This document shows, in pieces, positions 16,901 through 26,393 of a DNA stretch of 64,000 nucleotides; within the stretch, counting starts at the first letter, position 1, and every line of letters starts with the position of its first letter. The stretch is from CAZNPL01 sp964574815. GTDB lineage: Bacteria; Planctomycetota; Phycisphaerae; UBA1845. The translations under genes and the position numbers were made by a program. The notes under the pieces are model-generated. The model did not search any database. It was not told the DNA's origin and saw only the letters and a list, made by a program, of their open reading frames with translations. The stretch covers positions 1 through 64,000 of the forward strand of contig CAZNPL010000008.1 of NCBI GenBank assembly GCA_964574815.1, written 5' to 3'.

Positions 16901-16921
16901 GGGGTGCATCACGATGCCCCC
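16901..16921. terminator. hairpin between converging genes
   Basis: GGGGTGCATC-AC-GATGCCCCC pairs GGGG/CCCC and GCATC/GATGC with one bulged T. It lies between the 3' ends of msrBA (+) and the beta-helix gene (-) and so could terminate either; it lacks a T-run. Confidence 0.35.
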
Positions 16922-16977
16922 GACCATACTGCCGAGGGAGTGACGGGGCAGGCGCGGCCGATTGGCGGATGCAATCG

Positions 16978-19494
16978 TCACTCCTGCTGCCCGCCGCCGG
17001 TGAAAGTCACCTGAAATACAGCAAAGTCGGGCAGGTCGACCAGCCCGCTCCCGTCGAGATCGAAGCACTGACACAACTCCGGCGGCTGAACGTCCGCCGC
17101 GACGACGCACAAGCCGAACCCGGCATAATCAGCGAGGTTCAACGCCCCATCGCGCGCCATGCCACCCTCGCCACCGCAATCCCCGGGAAGTCGTTCATAG
17201 GCTCCCATATCGACGATGGGGGGCGCTCCGGCGCCGGTGTCCGGCGCGTTGGGGTCATCCACGAAGCGCAGCGAGCCGGCCAGATCGATCGGCACCGACT
17301 CGTCAGTCTCGCCGTCGCCGTCAAGGTCGGCAGCATCGGCGGGCACGGCAGCATTATCACCGGTATCGACACAAGGCGACCCGGCCAGCAGTTGCAGGTC
17401 CCCAACATCATCGTCGCCCGTCCCCCACTCGCCGTCTAGCCCAGGGTCGGGCAACCGTGCAAACATCGGGTCGGCGGAGATGTTCCCCGCGATCCCGGCA
17501 GGGTCGGCGATCCCAGAGTAGTCGTACTGGGTGTTGCCGAAGACGCAATCGTATTGCAGTGCCGGAGGATTGCCGTACGCGAGGAACGCCCCGGATGAGT
17601 TAAACGCCACGATCGTGTTCGCAATGGTCGCCCCGGAGCCCGCCAGATACAGAGCTCCGCCGGTTCCGGCAGTGTTGTCCGTCATTGTGCTGTTTCTTAT
17701 CGTTGCCGCGGCAGATGTCAGGCACAGTCCTCCGCCCGCGTTGGCCGCGCCGTTACTTGCGATCGCGCAGTTGGAAATCGTTGCCGATGAGGCGGCCAGG
17801 TACAGCCCGCCGCCGTAGTCCGCGGCATTGTTCCTGATGGTATTGTTCGCAACCGTCGGAGAGCAGGCCTCCACATACAGGCCACCGCCGTTGTAGTCAG
17901 CGGCGTTATCCGTGATGATGTTGTTGGCGATCGTAGGGGAGGGATTCCGCAGGAGCAGGCCTCCGCCGTCGGGCGCGAGTCCGCCGGTCATGATGAAGCC
18001 GTCGACCCTGCCCAGGACCCCGTGACCCGCCCGCGCGGTCACAACGCTACCTTGCTGCCGCGCGTCCAGGATGGTGACGTTTACAAGGTGGTCCCGCTCT
18101 TGCCGCGCTGTTTCGAAGCCGCCGAAACCGCCATAAACGTATGCGTAAGGACGCAGGGCGATGCATTCCTCGTACGTGCCGCCCGCAACCCAGACCTCGC
18201 CGCCCATCGCTGACGCTGCGTCGATGCCCCCCTGTACGGTTCGCTTGGCCAACGGCCACGAAGAACCATCGTTGTAGTCGTCCCCTGTGTTGCTCACACG
18301 CACGATTGTATACGGCCCTTTTGCGGGCACCGTCCCATCCGACTCGTCGGCGCCGATGTCGACCGTTCCGCCAAGCGGCTGAATGCGAGGCTCGCCGTCG
18401 ATGTCTCGCGCGCCCCAGGCGTCCGCGTTGCTCCCTGCGGCCACGCAGGGCGAGTCCGGATGAATACGCACGTTGCCGTGTCGGGGGTCGCCTAGCCGGG
18501 GGTCGGCGGAGATGTTGCCGTCGGTCCCGGTGGGGTCCGCGATCCCCAAGTAGTCGTAAGCGCCGTTGCCGTAGACGCAGTTTGATCGAAGTGCTGCCGT
18601 GCCGCCGACCCGGTAGACACCGGACGAATTGAACGCGACGATCGTGTTCACGACCGTCGGAGAACCCGCCAGGTAGAGGCCGCCGGCGCCGCGACCGGCT
18701 GCGTTGCCCGTGACGGTGTTGTTCGTGACGGTCGGAGAGGAGTTTTCCAGGCACACGCCACCGCCATACCAGTCAGCACCGTTGCCGGTGATGGTGTTGT
18801 TTGCAATCGTCGGGGCCGAGGAGGCCAGGTAGAGGCCGCCACCGCGGTGGTAGGTGAAGTTGCCGCTGATGATGTTGTTGACGATTGTCGGGGAAGAGCT
18901 CAACAGGACCATTCCGCCGCCGTTGCCGAGAATGACGGTGTTTCCAATGATCGTGTTTCTGACAATTGCCGGTGAGGAGTTATCGAGGTAAAGCCCGCCG
19001 CCGTCGTCGGACGCGCCGTTGACCGCGATGAGGTTGTTTGTGATTGTCGGCGAGGAGCTCACCAGGAGCATCCCCCCGCCTTCGGACGTCCACCCGTTGG
19101 TGATGGTGAAGCCGTCGATCCTCGTCGTCGCGGTCGCTCCGGGAGGCGCGGTGACGACGCTGCCGCTGGCGTTGCCATCGAGGATGGTCCGGTTGGCTGT
19201 CCAGTCGCGTTGCGTGAGTTCGGTTTCGGTGCCGTCGAAGCCGCCGTAGAGTTCGACGCTGAGGGTCAGCGTGAAGTTGCCGACGTAGGTGCCGGCGGCC
19301 GTCCAGATCTGGTCGCCGGGTTGGGCCGTGGCCAGGGCGGTCGAGAGCGAGTTGTACGCTGTGGCCCAGGTGGCGCCGTCGCCGCCGGGTGATGCGTCGT
19401 CGTCGACGTGGATAACGGCCTGAGCAACGGCGAAACCTGACGGCAGCACCAGGGCTGTTGCAACGATGAAGGCCATTGTCCGTTGCGTCAGCAT
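16978..19494 (-). CDS. secreted parallel beta-helix repeat protein with dockerin-like C-terminus (paralog 1)
   Basis: An 838-residue protein starting at ATG 19494 after AAGGGGAA. A signal peptide ends near 'GFAVAQA'. The body is right-handed beta-helix turns of the form 'GGGLYL-SSPTI-NNTI-GN' in two blocks. Each block follows a 'GDD-NDGSSWPLAKRTVQ-GIDAA'-like or 'DDDASPGGDGATWATAY' module that recalls choice-of-anchor/polysaccharide-binding proteins. The end 'CFDLDGSGLVDLPDFAVFQ' resembles one EF-hand-like dockerin repeat, preceded by 'LNLADYAGF'. A surface or extracellular carbohydrate-related role is inferred; no catalytic residues were identified. It lies 35 bp from its larger paralog in the same direction. 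Confidence 0.85.
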   Translation of the reverse strand: MLTQRTMAFIVATALVLPSGFAVAQAVIHVDDDASPGGDGATWATAYNSLSTALATAQPGDQIWTAAGTYVGNFTLTLSVELYGGFDGTETELTQRDWTANRTILDGNASGSVVTAPPGATATTRIDGFTITNGWTSEGGGMLLVSSSPTITNNLIAVNGASDDGGGLYLDNSSPAIVRNTIIGNTVILGNGGGMVLLSSSPTIVNNIISGNFTYHRGGGLYLASSAPTIANNTITGNGADWYGGGVCLENSSPTVTNNTVTGNAAGRGAGGLYLAGSPTVVNTIVAFNSSGVYRVGGTAALRSNCVYGNGAYDYLGIADPTGTDGNISADPRLGDPRHGNVRIHPDSPCVAAGSNADAWGARDIDGEPRIQPLGGTVDIGADESDGTVPAKGPYTIVRVSNTGDDYNDGSSWPLAKRTVQGGIDAASAMGGEVWVAGGTYEECIALRPYAYVYGGFGGFETARQERDHLVNVTILDARQQGSVVTARAGHGVLGRVDGFIMTGGLAPDGGGLLLRNPSPTIANNIITDNAADYNGGGLYVEACSPTVANNTIRNNAADYGGGLYLAASSATISNCAIASNGAANAGGGLCLTSAAATIRNSTMTDNTAGTGGALYLAGSGATIANTIVAFNSSGAFLAYGNPPALQYDCVFGNTQYDYSGIADPAGIAGNISADPMFARLPDPGLDGEWGTGDDDVGDLQLLAGSPCVDTGDNAAVPADAADLDGDGETDESVPIDLAGSLRFVDDPNAPDTGAGAPPIVDMGAYERLPGDCGGEGGMARDGALNLADYAGFGLCVVAADVQPPELCQCFDLDGSGLVDLPDFAVFQVTFTGGGQQE

Positions 19495-19529
19495 GAGTTG
19501 TTCCCCTTGTCGGTAGGCACGGTTCCACG

Positions 19530-22500
19530 CTAGTCTTTCGTAAACGTCACCTGAAATACGGCAAAGTCGGGCAGGTCGACCAGCCCGCTGGCGTCGAGAT
19601 CGAAGCACTGACACAGCTCCGGCGGCTGAACGTCCGCCGCGACGACGCACAAGACAAAACCGGCATAATCTGCGAGGTCCACCCGCCCATCACGCGCCAT
19701 GCCACCCTCGCCACCGCAATCGCCGGGTAGGCGCTCGTAGGCTCCCATGTCCACGATGGGTGGCGTTCCGGCGCCGGTGTCGGGCGCGTTGGGGTCATCC
19801 ACGAAACGTCGGAAGCCGGCCAGGTCGATCGGCAGCGGTTCGGTTGTGTCGGCGTCATCGTCGAGGTCGATCGTGTCGGCCGGTACGGCGGCGTTGTCGG
19901 CGGCGTCGATGCAGGGCGAGGCGGCTAGGAGTTGCAGGTCGCCGAGGTCATCGTCGGGCGTGCCCCATTCGTCGTCCGGGCCGGGGTCGGGCAGCCGTGC
20001 GAACATCGGGTCGGCGGAGATGTTTCCGTCGATCCCGGTGGGGTCGGTGAGGCCGTCGTAGTCGTACCAGGTATTTGCGTGGACGCAGTTGTGCCACAAC
20101 GCTGGGGCGCCGCTGTATCGACGAATCCCGGATGAGTTGAAAGCAATGATGGTGTTCGCGATCGTCGGCGAGGAGCCGGTCAAGTATAACCCGCCGCCCA
20201 CATCGGCGTCGTTATCGGTGATGGAGTTGTTTGCGATCGTCGGAGAGGAGTTGATCAAATACAATCCACCGCCCGTGTAGGCCGACGTGTTGCCCATGAT
20301 CGCGTTGTTTGCGATCGTCGGAGAGGAGTTGGACACGAGGTAGAATCCGCCGCCGGCGTTGGCGGTGTTGCCCGTAATGGCGTTGTTTGCGATCGTCGGA
20401 GAGGAGTCGGACACGACGTAGAGCCCGCCGCCGGCGTAGGCGGTGTTGCCCGTGATGGTGTTGTTTGTGACTGTCAGGAAGGAGCGCTGCAAGTACAGCC
20501 CTCCGCCGAAGGAGCTACTGCCGTTCGTGATGGTGAAGCCATCTATGGTGCTGTCTGCTTTGTATCCCCCCCGCGCGGTCACCACTGGACCTTGCTGCTG
20601 GCCGTCAAGAGTTGTGGTGTTGGCGCTCCAGTCACGCTGTTCCCGAACCGTCTCGTGGCCAGCAAAACCGCCAAACAAATGGGCATAGAGAAGTAGTGTG
20701 ATTCGCTCCTCATATACGCCAGCTTGGACCCACGCGTCGCCGCCGAGCCGGGCCGCGGCGTCGATGCCCGCCTGGACCGTCCGTTTGGCCAGCGGCCACG
20801 ACGAGCCATCGTTGGAGTCGTCTCCTGCGGGGCTGACGCGTACGATTGTGGACGGGCCCGCCGCCCACACCGTGCCGTCCGATTCGTCCGCGCCGATGTC
20901 GACCGTTCCGAACATGGGCTGGATGCGGGGCTGGCCGTCCACATCGAACTCAGTGAGCGCGTCGGCGTTACTTCCGGCGTCCGCGCAGTGCGAGTCCGGC
21001 TGAATATGCACGTTGCCATAGCGCAAGTCGGCCAGTAGCGGGTCGGCGGAGATGTTGCCGTCGATCCCGGTCGGGTCGGTGAGCCCTGAATAGTCGTACT
21101 CGGTGTTACCGTAGACGCAGTTGTGCCGCAACGTCGGTGTGCCGCCGCTGGATCGATAAATGCCAGACGAGTTGAAGGCGACGATGGTATTTGCAATGGT
21201 GGGCGCGGAGTCATACAGGCGCAACCCTCCACCGGTGCCGTCAGCGCCATTGCTGATGACCGTGTTGTTCGCAATTGTCGGGTTGGACTGATAGAGATAC
21301 ATTCCGCCACCGGCAAGGGCGTTATTGCCGCTGATCATGTTGTTCGCCATCGTCGGGTCGGACTCATCGAGGTATAAGCCACCTCCGTCCTGGTCGGTGA
21401 AATTGCCGGTGATCGAGTTGTTCGCGATTATTGGGTCGGACCGGTAGAGGTACAGCCCGCCACCAGTTCGCGAGGCGTCATTTCCGGTGATGGCATTGTT
21501 CGCGATGGTCGGGGCGGCATATTCCAGATAGAGCCCGCCGCCAACGGTGTAGTGGCCATTGGTGATCGTGAAGCCGTCGATGGCGGTGACGACTCCATAG
21601 CCTCCTCTTGCGGTCACCACCGAGTGCTTTGCCTGCCCGTCGAGGATTGATATGTTGGTGGTCCAATTCCGCTCCTCGCGCAGCACTTCAATACCAGCAA
21701 AGCCGCCATACACATACGCGAAGGGATGCAGGTTGATGCGCTCCTCGTACCTGCCGGCGCGCACCCAGACCTCGCCGCCGAGCGTCGCGGCCGCGTCTAT
21801 CCCGGCCTGGACGGTGCGCTTGGCCAGTGGCCAGGAAGAGCCGTCGTTGGTGTCGTCGCCCAGGGGGCTGACCCGCACGATCACGGGCGGTCCTTTCGGC
21901 CATTGCGTGCCATCTGATTCGTCGGCGCCGATGTCGACGGTTCCGCCCGGGGGCAGGATGCGGGGCTGGCCGTCGATGTCCCAGTCGCCCCACGCATCGG
22001 CATTGTTACCGGCGTCGATGCAGGGGGAGTCCGGCTGAATGTGTGCGATGCCGTAAGTTAAATCCACCAGTTGTGGGTCTTCGGAGATGTTGCCGTCGGT
22101 TCCGGTGGGGTCGGTCAGGTAGGCGTAGTCGTACAGTTTGTTGCCGTAGACGCAGTTGAACCGCAACGTCGGATCGCCACCGGACCCGTGAATACCGGAC
22201 GAGTTATACGCGACGATCGTGTTCGTGATTGTCGGGTTGGAGGGGGAGGAAGAGGGATAGAGGTAGATTCCGCCGCCGGTAGTTGCGCGGTTGCTCGCGA
22301 TCGTGTTGTTTGTCATCGCCGGAGAGGAGTTGGACAGTTTCACCCCGCCGCCGCCGGAATCGGCGGTGTTGCCGATGATGTTGTTGTTCGCGATCACCAG
22401 CGAAGAGGAGTATACGGCCATCCCGCCGCCGAAGGCGGCGGTGTTGCCTTTGATCGTGTTGTTCACGATTGTCGCGGACGAGCTGGAGACGTACAGCCCG

Positions 22501-23123
22501 CCGCCGAAGCTATCGGTGTGATTGCCGAGGATCGTGTTGTTCGCGATCGTTGCGGAGGAAGATTCTAAGGAGATGCCGCTGCCCGCGTTGGTCATGATAA
22601 TGTTGTTTGAGATGGTTGCGCTAGAACTGTCCAAACGAATCCCGCCGATAAGTATGTTCCTGGTGATGGTATTGTTCGTGATGATCAGTGACGAGGTTTC
22701 CACGTGGATCCCGAATCCGTTGGTGATGGTGAAGCCGTCAATCCTCGTCGTTTCGGTCGCTCCGGGAGGCGCGGTGACGACGCTGCCGCTGGCGTTTCCG
22801 TCAAGGATGGTGGGGTTTGCGGCCCAGTCACGCTGGGTGAGTTCGGTTTCGGTGCCGTCGAAGCCGCCGTAGAGTTCGACGCCGAGCGTGAGCGTGAAGT
22901 TGCCGACGTAGGTGCCGGCGGCCGTCCAGATCTGGTCGCCGGGTTGGGCCGTGGCCAGGGCGGTTGAGAGCGAGTCGTAGGCCGTGGCCCAGGTGGCGCC
23001 GTCGCCGCTGGGTGATGCGTCATCGTCGACGTAGATGACAGTCTGGGCGTGAGCGGCGGCTGCAACCAGCGTGAGGGTGGCCGTCAAGATGAGGGCTCGG
23101 GTTTTCGGGGTGAGCGTTGTCAT
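19530..23123 (-). CDS. secreted parallel beta-helix repeat protein with dockerin-like C-terminus (paralog 2)
   Basis: A 1197-residue protein starting at ATG 23123 behind CAGGAG, with a signal peptide ending 'AAAAHAQ'. The architecture is that of paralog 1 with an extra beta-helix block: three helix regions separated by two 'GSSWPLAKRTVQAGIDAA' modules. Turn units such as 'NSSPTIANNAITGNTA' repeat many times. The C-terminal 150 residues, from the 'DPMFARLPDPG' segment through 'CQCFDLDASGLVDLPDFAVFQ', are nearly the same as in paralog 1, as are the first 130 mature residues. The pair therefore arose by tandem duplication, possibly followed by gene conversion at the ends. The ligand is unknown. 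Confidence 0.85.
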   Translation of the reverse strand: MTTLTPKTRALILTATLTLVAAAAHAQTVIYVDDDASPSGDGATWATAYDSLSTALATAQPGDQIWTAAGTYVGNFTLTLGVELYGGFDGTETELTQRDWAANPTILDGNASGSVVTAPPGATETTRIDGFTITNGFGIHVETSSLIITNNTITRNILIGGIRLDSSSATISNNIIMTNAGSGISLESSSATIANNTILGNHTDSFGGGLYVSSSSATIVNNTIKGNTAAFGGGMAVYSSSLVIANNNIIGNTADSGGGGVKLSNSSPAMTNNTIASNRATTGGGIYLYPSSSPSNPTITNTIVAYNSSGIHGSGGDPTLRFNCVYGNKLYDYAYLTDPTGTDGNISEDPQLVDLTYGIAHIQPDSPCIDAGNNADAWGDWDIDGQPRILPPGGTVDIGADESDGTQWPKGPPVIVRVSPLGDDTNDGSSWPLAKRTVQAGIDAAATLGGEVWVRAGRYEERINLHPFAYVYGGFAGIEVLREERNWTTNISILDGQAKHSVVTARGGYGVVTAIDGFTITNGHYTVGGGLYLEYAAPTIANNAITGNDASRTGGGLYLYRSDPIIANNSITGNFTDQDGGGLYLDESDPTMANNMISGNNALAGGGMYLYQSNPTIANNTVISNGADGTGGGLRLYDSAPTIANTIVAFNSSGIYRSSGGTPTLRHNCVYGNTEYDYSGLTDPTGIDGNISADPLLADLRYGNVHIQPDSHCADAGSNADALTEFDVDGQPRIQPMFGTVDIGADESDGTVWAAGPSTIVRVSPAGDDSNDGSSWPLAKRTVQAGIDAAARLGGDAWVQAGVYEERITLLLYAHLFGGFAGHETVREQRDWSANTTTLDGQQQGPVVTARGGYKADSTIDGFTITNGSSSFGGGLYLQRSFLTVTNNTITGNTAYAGGGLYVVSDSSPTIANNAITGNTANAGGGFYLVSNSSPTIANNAIMGNTSAYTGGGLYLINSSPTIANNSITDNDADVGGGLYLTGSSPTIANTIIAFNSSGIRRYSGAPALWHNCVHANTWYDYDGLTDPTGIDGNISADPMFARLPDPGPDDEWGTPDDDLGDLQLLAASPCIDAADNAAVPADTIDLDDDADTTEPLPIDLAGFRRFVDDPNAPDTGAGTPPIVDMGAYERLPGDCGGEGGMARDGRVDLADYAGFVLCVVAADVQPPELCQCFDLDASGLVDLPDFAVFQVTFTKD

Positions 23124-23945
23124 GAGAGAGGCTCCTGTTCGGCAGGTGATGGAAGCTGACATTGGGAGCAGGCCCGCGCGAGCGTCGGGCCGGCGCTTGA
23201 AATGGGCGGCGGGGCAGTTCCGATGGATTCGCGCTGCTGAGTGGCGCGGCATTTCGTTGGTTGGTGGCAAGGATGACGTTGATGGCGCTCGACCGACTCT
23301 GCGCGATGAATGGAGGGATAGCCGCAATGTACCACCGTTCGCCCCCCTCCTCATTCCGCCTTGACAGGCAGTGTACCGCGCGAGCGCGATCGGTTCAATG
23401 GAAGAGCCATTAGCGATCAGCCGTCAGCCATTAGCTATCAGAAGTCAGGCGCGGCATCGCGAGACCAGCCTTGGGTTTTGAGCGGCGAAACGCCGATACT
23501 CGGCCACTGGCGTGAGTCGGGTCGGTTGCGCGGGGGTTTTCGGGCCTGGAGAGCTGCGGTGCCGGCCCCTTGGGCCCGGTCGCTTGCGCTTTCGGCTCTG
23601 ATGTGTGTGTCGATGGCGAGCGGACCCGGCGGATAACGTTGCGCGGGGTACTTTGGCACGCGGCGCTTCGGGATGGCGGCGCCGTCGGCCAGGCCACGCG
23701 GGTGTGGGCATGGCAACCGAGGCGCGGGTCGTACACGTGAGTCTCTCACCGGCTCGAGTGGTGGCCTTGCTGCGGTTATGGGAAGCCGCCCGCGGCTCGT
23801 GGTAATTGTACGATTCACTGGACGCGCCGTGATGTGAGTCGTGTTATAAGACGATGTGTGTCTGAGGGTGGGTGTGACTCGGTCGCGTGCATGCGCGCTG
23901 GTCGGCGATGCTATGCCCTGTATCAAGCTTGGAGCATGAACGAAT
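23124..23945. other. intergenic region upstream of divergent secreted-protein genes
   Basis: An 822-bp gap between paralog 2 (-) and the CAP lipoprotein (+). It contains the degenerate simple repeat at 23407-23446 and a partial 'gtgtgggcatggca' match to the composite hairpin repeat near 23700-23716. Promoters must lie here but none is clear. Confidence 0.45.
23407..23446. repeat. degenerate 'CCATTAGC(G/T)ATCAG' simple repeat
   Basis: CCATTAGCGATCAG recurs as CCATTAGCTATCAG 22 bp later, with 'CCGTCAG' between and 'AAGTCAG' after. This is a short stretch of imperfect 7-bp (T/G)(C/A)TCAGC-like units, a type of simple repeat met in intergenic DNA of several phyla. No function is evident. Confidence 0.5.
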
Positions 23946-24605
23946 ATGTGGTGGACACGCAATCGTGCGTTGCTCGTGATGATCCCGATTCTTGGGTTGT
24001 GCGTTCCTATGATGCTGTCCGCAGGGGGATGCGGCTGGCAGCTTGACGTCACGACCGGGCCAAACGCGAATGACGGCGACGGCGACGACGCCGGCAGCCA
24101 CGCCCAGGATCCGCTCGATGACGGAGCGACCGGGGATGATTTGGCCGACGAAATGCCCGAGAACGACTATTGCGCGCAAGTCGCCGGATGGAACGCAGGA
24201 TGGGCCGCGCTGGAGGCCGAGGTGCTCGATCTGGTCAACCAGCGCCGAGCGGCCGGGGCCGATTGCGGCAGCGCGGGCACGTTTGAGCCCGCGGGGCCGC
24301 TCACCATGAACGCCGCCCTTCGCTGTGCGGCGCGGAACCACTCCATGGACATGGGCGTTCGGGACTATTTCGATCACTACTCGCCCGAAGGCGACGGGCC
24401 GAGCCAGCGGTTCGACCAGGCCGGCTATGAGGGGTCTTTGTGGGCCGAGAACATCGCCTGGGGCTATGCGACGCCGGAGTCCGTCGTCGCTGGCTGGATG
24501 GACAGCCCCGGCCACTGCGCGAACATCATGCGGGCCAACGCCACCGAGACGGGCGTCGGGTATTACGAGGGAAGCTTCTGGACGCAGACCTTCGGGCGGC
24601 CTTAG
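23946..24605 (+). CDS. CAP/SCP-domain lipoprotein
   Basis: A 219-residue protein starting at ATG 23946. Residues 1-29 are a lipoprotein signal with lipobox 'LSAGGC' (C29). An Asp/Gly-rich linker follows (about 40-70). Residues 78-219 are a CAP domain: 'VLDLVNQRRAAG', 'LTMNAALRCAARNHSMDM', 'FDHYSPEGDGPSQRFDQAGY', 'AENIAWGY', 'VVAGWMDSPGHCANIM' and the end 'ETGVGYYEGSFWTQTFGRP'. Two His and two Glu residues that form the CAP cavity are present. Bacterial CAP proteins occur at the cell surface; the biochemical activity is unsettled. Confidence 0.9.
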   Translation: MWWTRNRALLVMIPILGLCVPMMLSAGGCGWQLDVTTGPNANDGDGDDAGSHAQDPLDDGATGDDLADEMPENDYCAQVAGWNAGWAALEAEVLDLVNQRRAAGADCGSAGTFEPAGPLTMNAALRCAARNHSMDMGVRDYFDHYSPEGDGPSQRFDQAGYEGSLWAENIAWGYATPESVVAGWMDSPGHCANIMRANATETGVGYYEGSFWTQTFGRP

Positions 24606-25080
24606 CGGGAACGCCGCGTGACCTTACCGCCTGAATTCCACGGTGGCCGTTTTCAGGGCAATCCGGCCACAAGCCGGGGGCCGAGCTACCGGCCCTCAAT
24701 CCGGAATCCATACCATCGGCCGGCCGGCTCGGGCTCTCCGACCCTTTGCCTGGCACGCCACGACCCCGGCCCAACTGAGCGCGGCTCGGGAACGAGACAG
24801 GCGGGCCAGAATCCGGTAGGCTTTCGCGGGTGGGGCGTATACTTGTGACCCCTGCGCCGGAGTCGGGCCGGGCCCATGCCTGCATGCCGCACGCCCGCGG
24901 CAGGGCGGACATGGCTCCCGACATACCCACACAAAAGTGGACATCGCACGGCAGTGGCCGGCGACGCGGTATATCACTACCATATACGGCCGGAGCACCT
25001 GCAACGATATCAGGCGTCCCGGCGGCGGACCGAATTGCTACGGTAACTGACTGGATCGACTTGAGGAGAGGTACTGAACG
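24606..25080. other. intergenic region upstream of ferritin
   Basis: A 475-bp gap. It ends in the ferritin ribosome site (TTGAGGAGAGG). No Fur-box-like palindrome, riboswitch or small gene could be supported. Confidence 0.4.
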
Positions 25081-25572
25081 ATGATGATCTCGGACAAGAT
25101 GAACAAGAAGCTCAATGAGCAGATCACCAACGAGCTGTTCGCGGCGCACACCTACCTGGACATGTCGTGTGCGTTCAAGGACATGGGGCTGGACGTGTTC
25201 GCCGCCTGGTTCCGACACCATGCGGACGAGGAACGCGTGCACGCCATGAAGATCTTCGATTATGTCCACGAGGTCGGCGGGAATGTGCGCTTGCAGCAGA
25301 TCGATCAGCCGGCGGAACGCCCCGGGTCGGTGCAGGACATCGTTCAGGCGGCGCTCGACCACGAACTGAAGGTGACCAAGCAGATCAACGACCTGATGGA
25401 ATTGGCGGAGGAGAAGAAAGACTACGCGACTCGAAGCTTCCTGCAGTGGTTCGTCGACGAGCAGGTGGAAGAGGTCGCAGTGGTGACCGACCTGCTCAAT
25501 CTGATCAAGCTCGCGGAAGGGAAGCACATGCTCCAGGTGGAGGCGCGGCTGGCGCGCACGATGGAGAAATAG
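25081..25572 (+). CDS. ftnA: bacterial non-heme ferritin
   Basis: A 163-residue four-helix-bundle iron store. It has the FtnA pattern: 'LNEQITNELFAAHTYLDMS' with the first ferroxidase Glu, 'WFRHHADEERVHAMKIFDYV' with the E-x-x-H pair, and 'FLQWFVDEQVEEVAVVTDLL' with the remaining acidic ligands. It oxidises Fe(II) and stores it as a mineral core in a 24-mer shell. Two adjacent ATGs follow GAGGAGAGG; 25081 is used. It stands alone between two gaps. The lack of a heme-binding Met context favours ferritin over bacterioferritin. Confidence 0.95.
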   Translation: MMISDKMNKKLNEQITNELFAAHTYLDMSCAFKDMGLDVFAAWFRHHADEERVHAMKIFDYVHEVGGNVRLQQIDQPAERPGSVQDIVQAALDHELKVTKQINDLMELAEEKKDYATRSFLQWFVDEQVEEVAVVTDLLNLIKLAEGKHMLQVEARLARTMEK

Positions 25573-25760
25573 TGTTATATCGGCCGGCGCGACGGGGCGC
25601 CCTGGTGAACTGCAGGGTGTCTCCCCGCCCGCGCGGCCCCGTGTGAAGATTCAGGTCTGCCGCACGCCTAATATGGGGTTTCTCGAGCCCTGTACTCACG
25701 CATACGTGGGCACGGCGGTCGACGCGGAGCCTTACGTACGCGTCGCATTCCCCCACAAGG

Positions 25761-26393
25761 TTAATCGCCTTCGGGCGCCGGCGCTATCTTGGCCGGAACG
25801 ATCCCCGGGCGGGCGAACGAGATGCCGTGCCGGCCAGGCTCCACCCCGACCATCACCGCCTCGATGATGGGTTCGCTCACTTCGGTGTCGGAGTTCCACT
25901 GGACGATGAAGTTGGCGCCCGAACCGCCGGAGATGTCCTCCTGCTCCACCAGAAACTCGCGCGTGGCAAGGCGGGGCAGCGTCACCGGCCGGGGCAGGTA
26001 GTTCCGCACCAATCCCCCGTCCGTATCGTAGTAACGCACGGCCGTGAGTGTGATCGGGTGTTGGAGATCCGTGTTGCGGATGCTGAGGGTCGTCTCCAGC
26101 AGATGAGCCCTGCCCCCCTGAGAGTAAATGTGCGAGTAGACCGGCACATAAACCGTGTGGCCGACGGCCGCATCTGAGACGTCGTCCGCCGAAAACTCGG
26201 CGACGAGATCGGGCGGGCGATAGCTCAGCTTCTGTTCGATGGTCTCCAGGCGGCGATTCGCATAGGCCAGGATAATCATCAGCAGGACGAACACCGCGAA
26301 GCCTCCAACCACGGCGAGGGCGATTCGCCAGCGAGGGTCGGCGAAAGACCGGGAGGCGTCGTCATGCATGCGTCGGTTGTCCTGAACCTTCAT
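25761..26393 (-). CDS. DUF3124 membrane-anchored protein
   Basis: A 210-residue protein with one N-terminal membrane helix (about 24-45, 'IALAVVGGFAVFVLLMIILAYA') and a C-terminal extracytoplasmic domain. That domain has the DUF3124 pattern: 'TVYVPVYSHIY', 'LETTLSIRNTDLQHPITLTAVRYYDTDG', 'GSGANFIVQW'. The family has no assigned function. Its ATG overlaps the prpC stop by 4 bp, making it the last gene of the prpDBC operon. The link may be purely transcriptional. Confidence 0.85.
   Translation of the reverse strand: MKVQDNRRMHDDASRSFADPRWRIALAVVGGFAVFVLLMIILAYANRRLETIEQKLSYRPPDLVAEFSADDVSDAAVGHTVYVPVYSHIYSQGGRAHLLETTLSIRNTDLQHPITLTAVRYYDTDGGLVRNYLPRPVTLPRLATREFLVEQEDISGGSGANFIVQWNSDTEVSEPIIEAVMVGVEPGRHGISFARPGIVPAKIAPAPEGD

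Noticed and set aside
18047..23335. Plus-strand and other-frame ORFs inside the beta-helix genes
   Set aside because: They mirror the repetitive minus-strand coding sequence and have no ribosome sites or family features.
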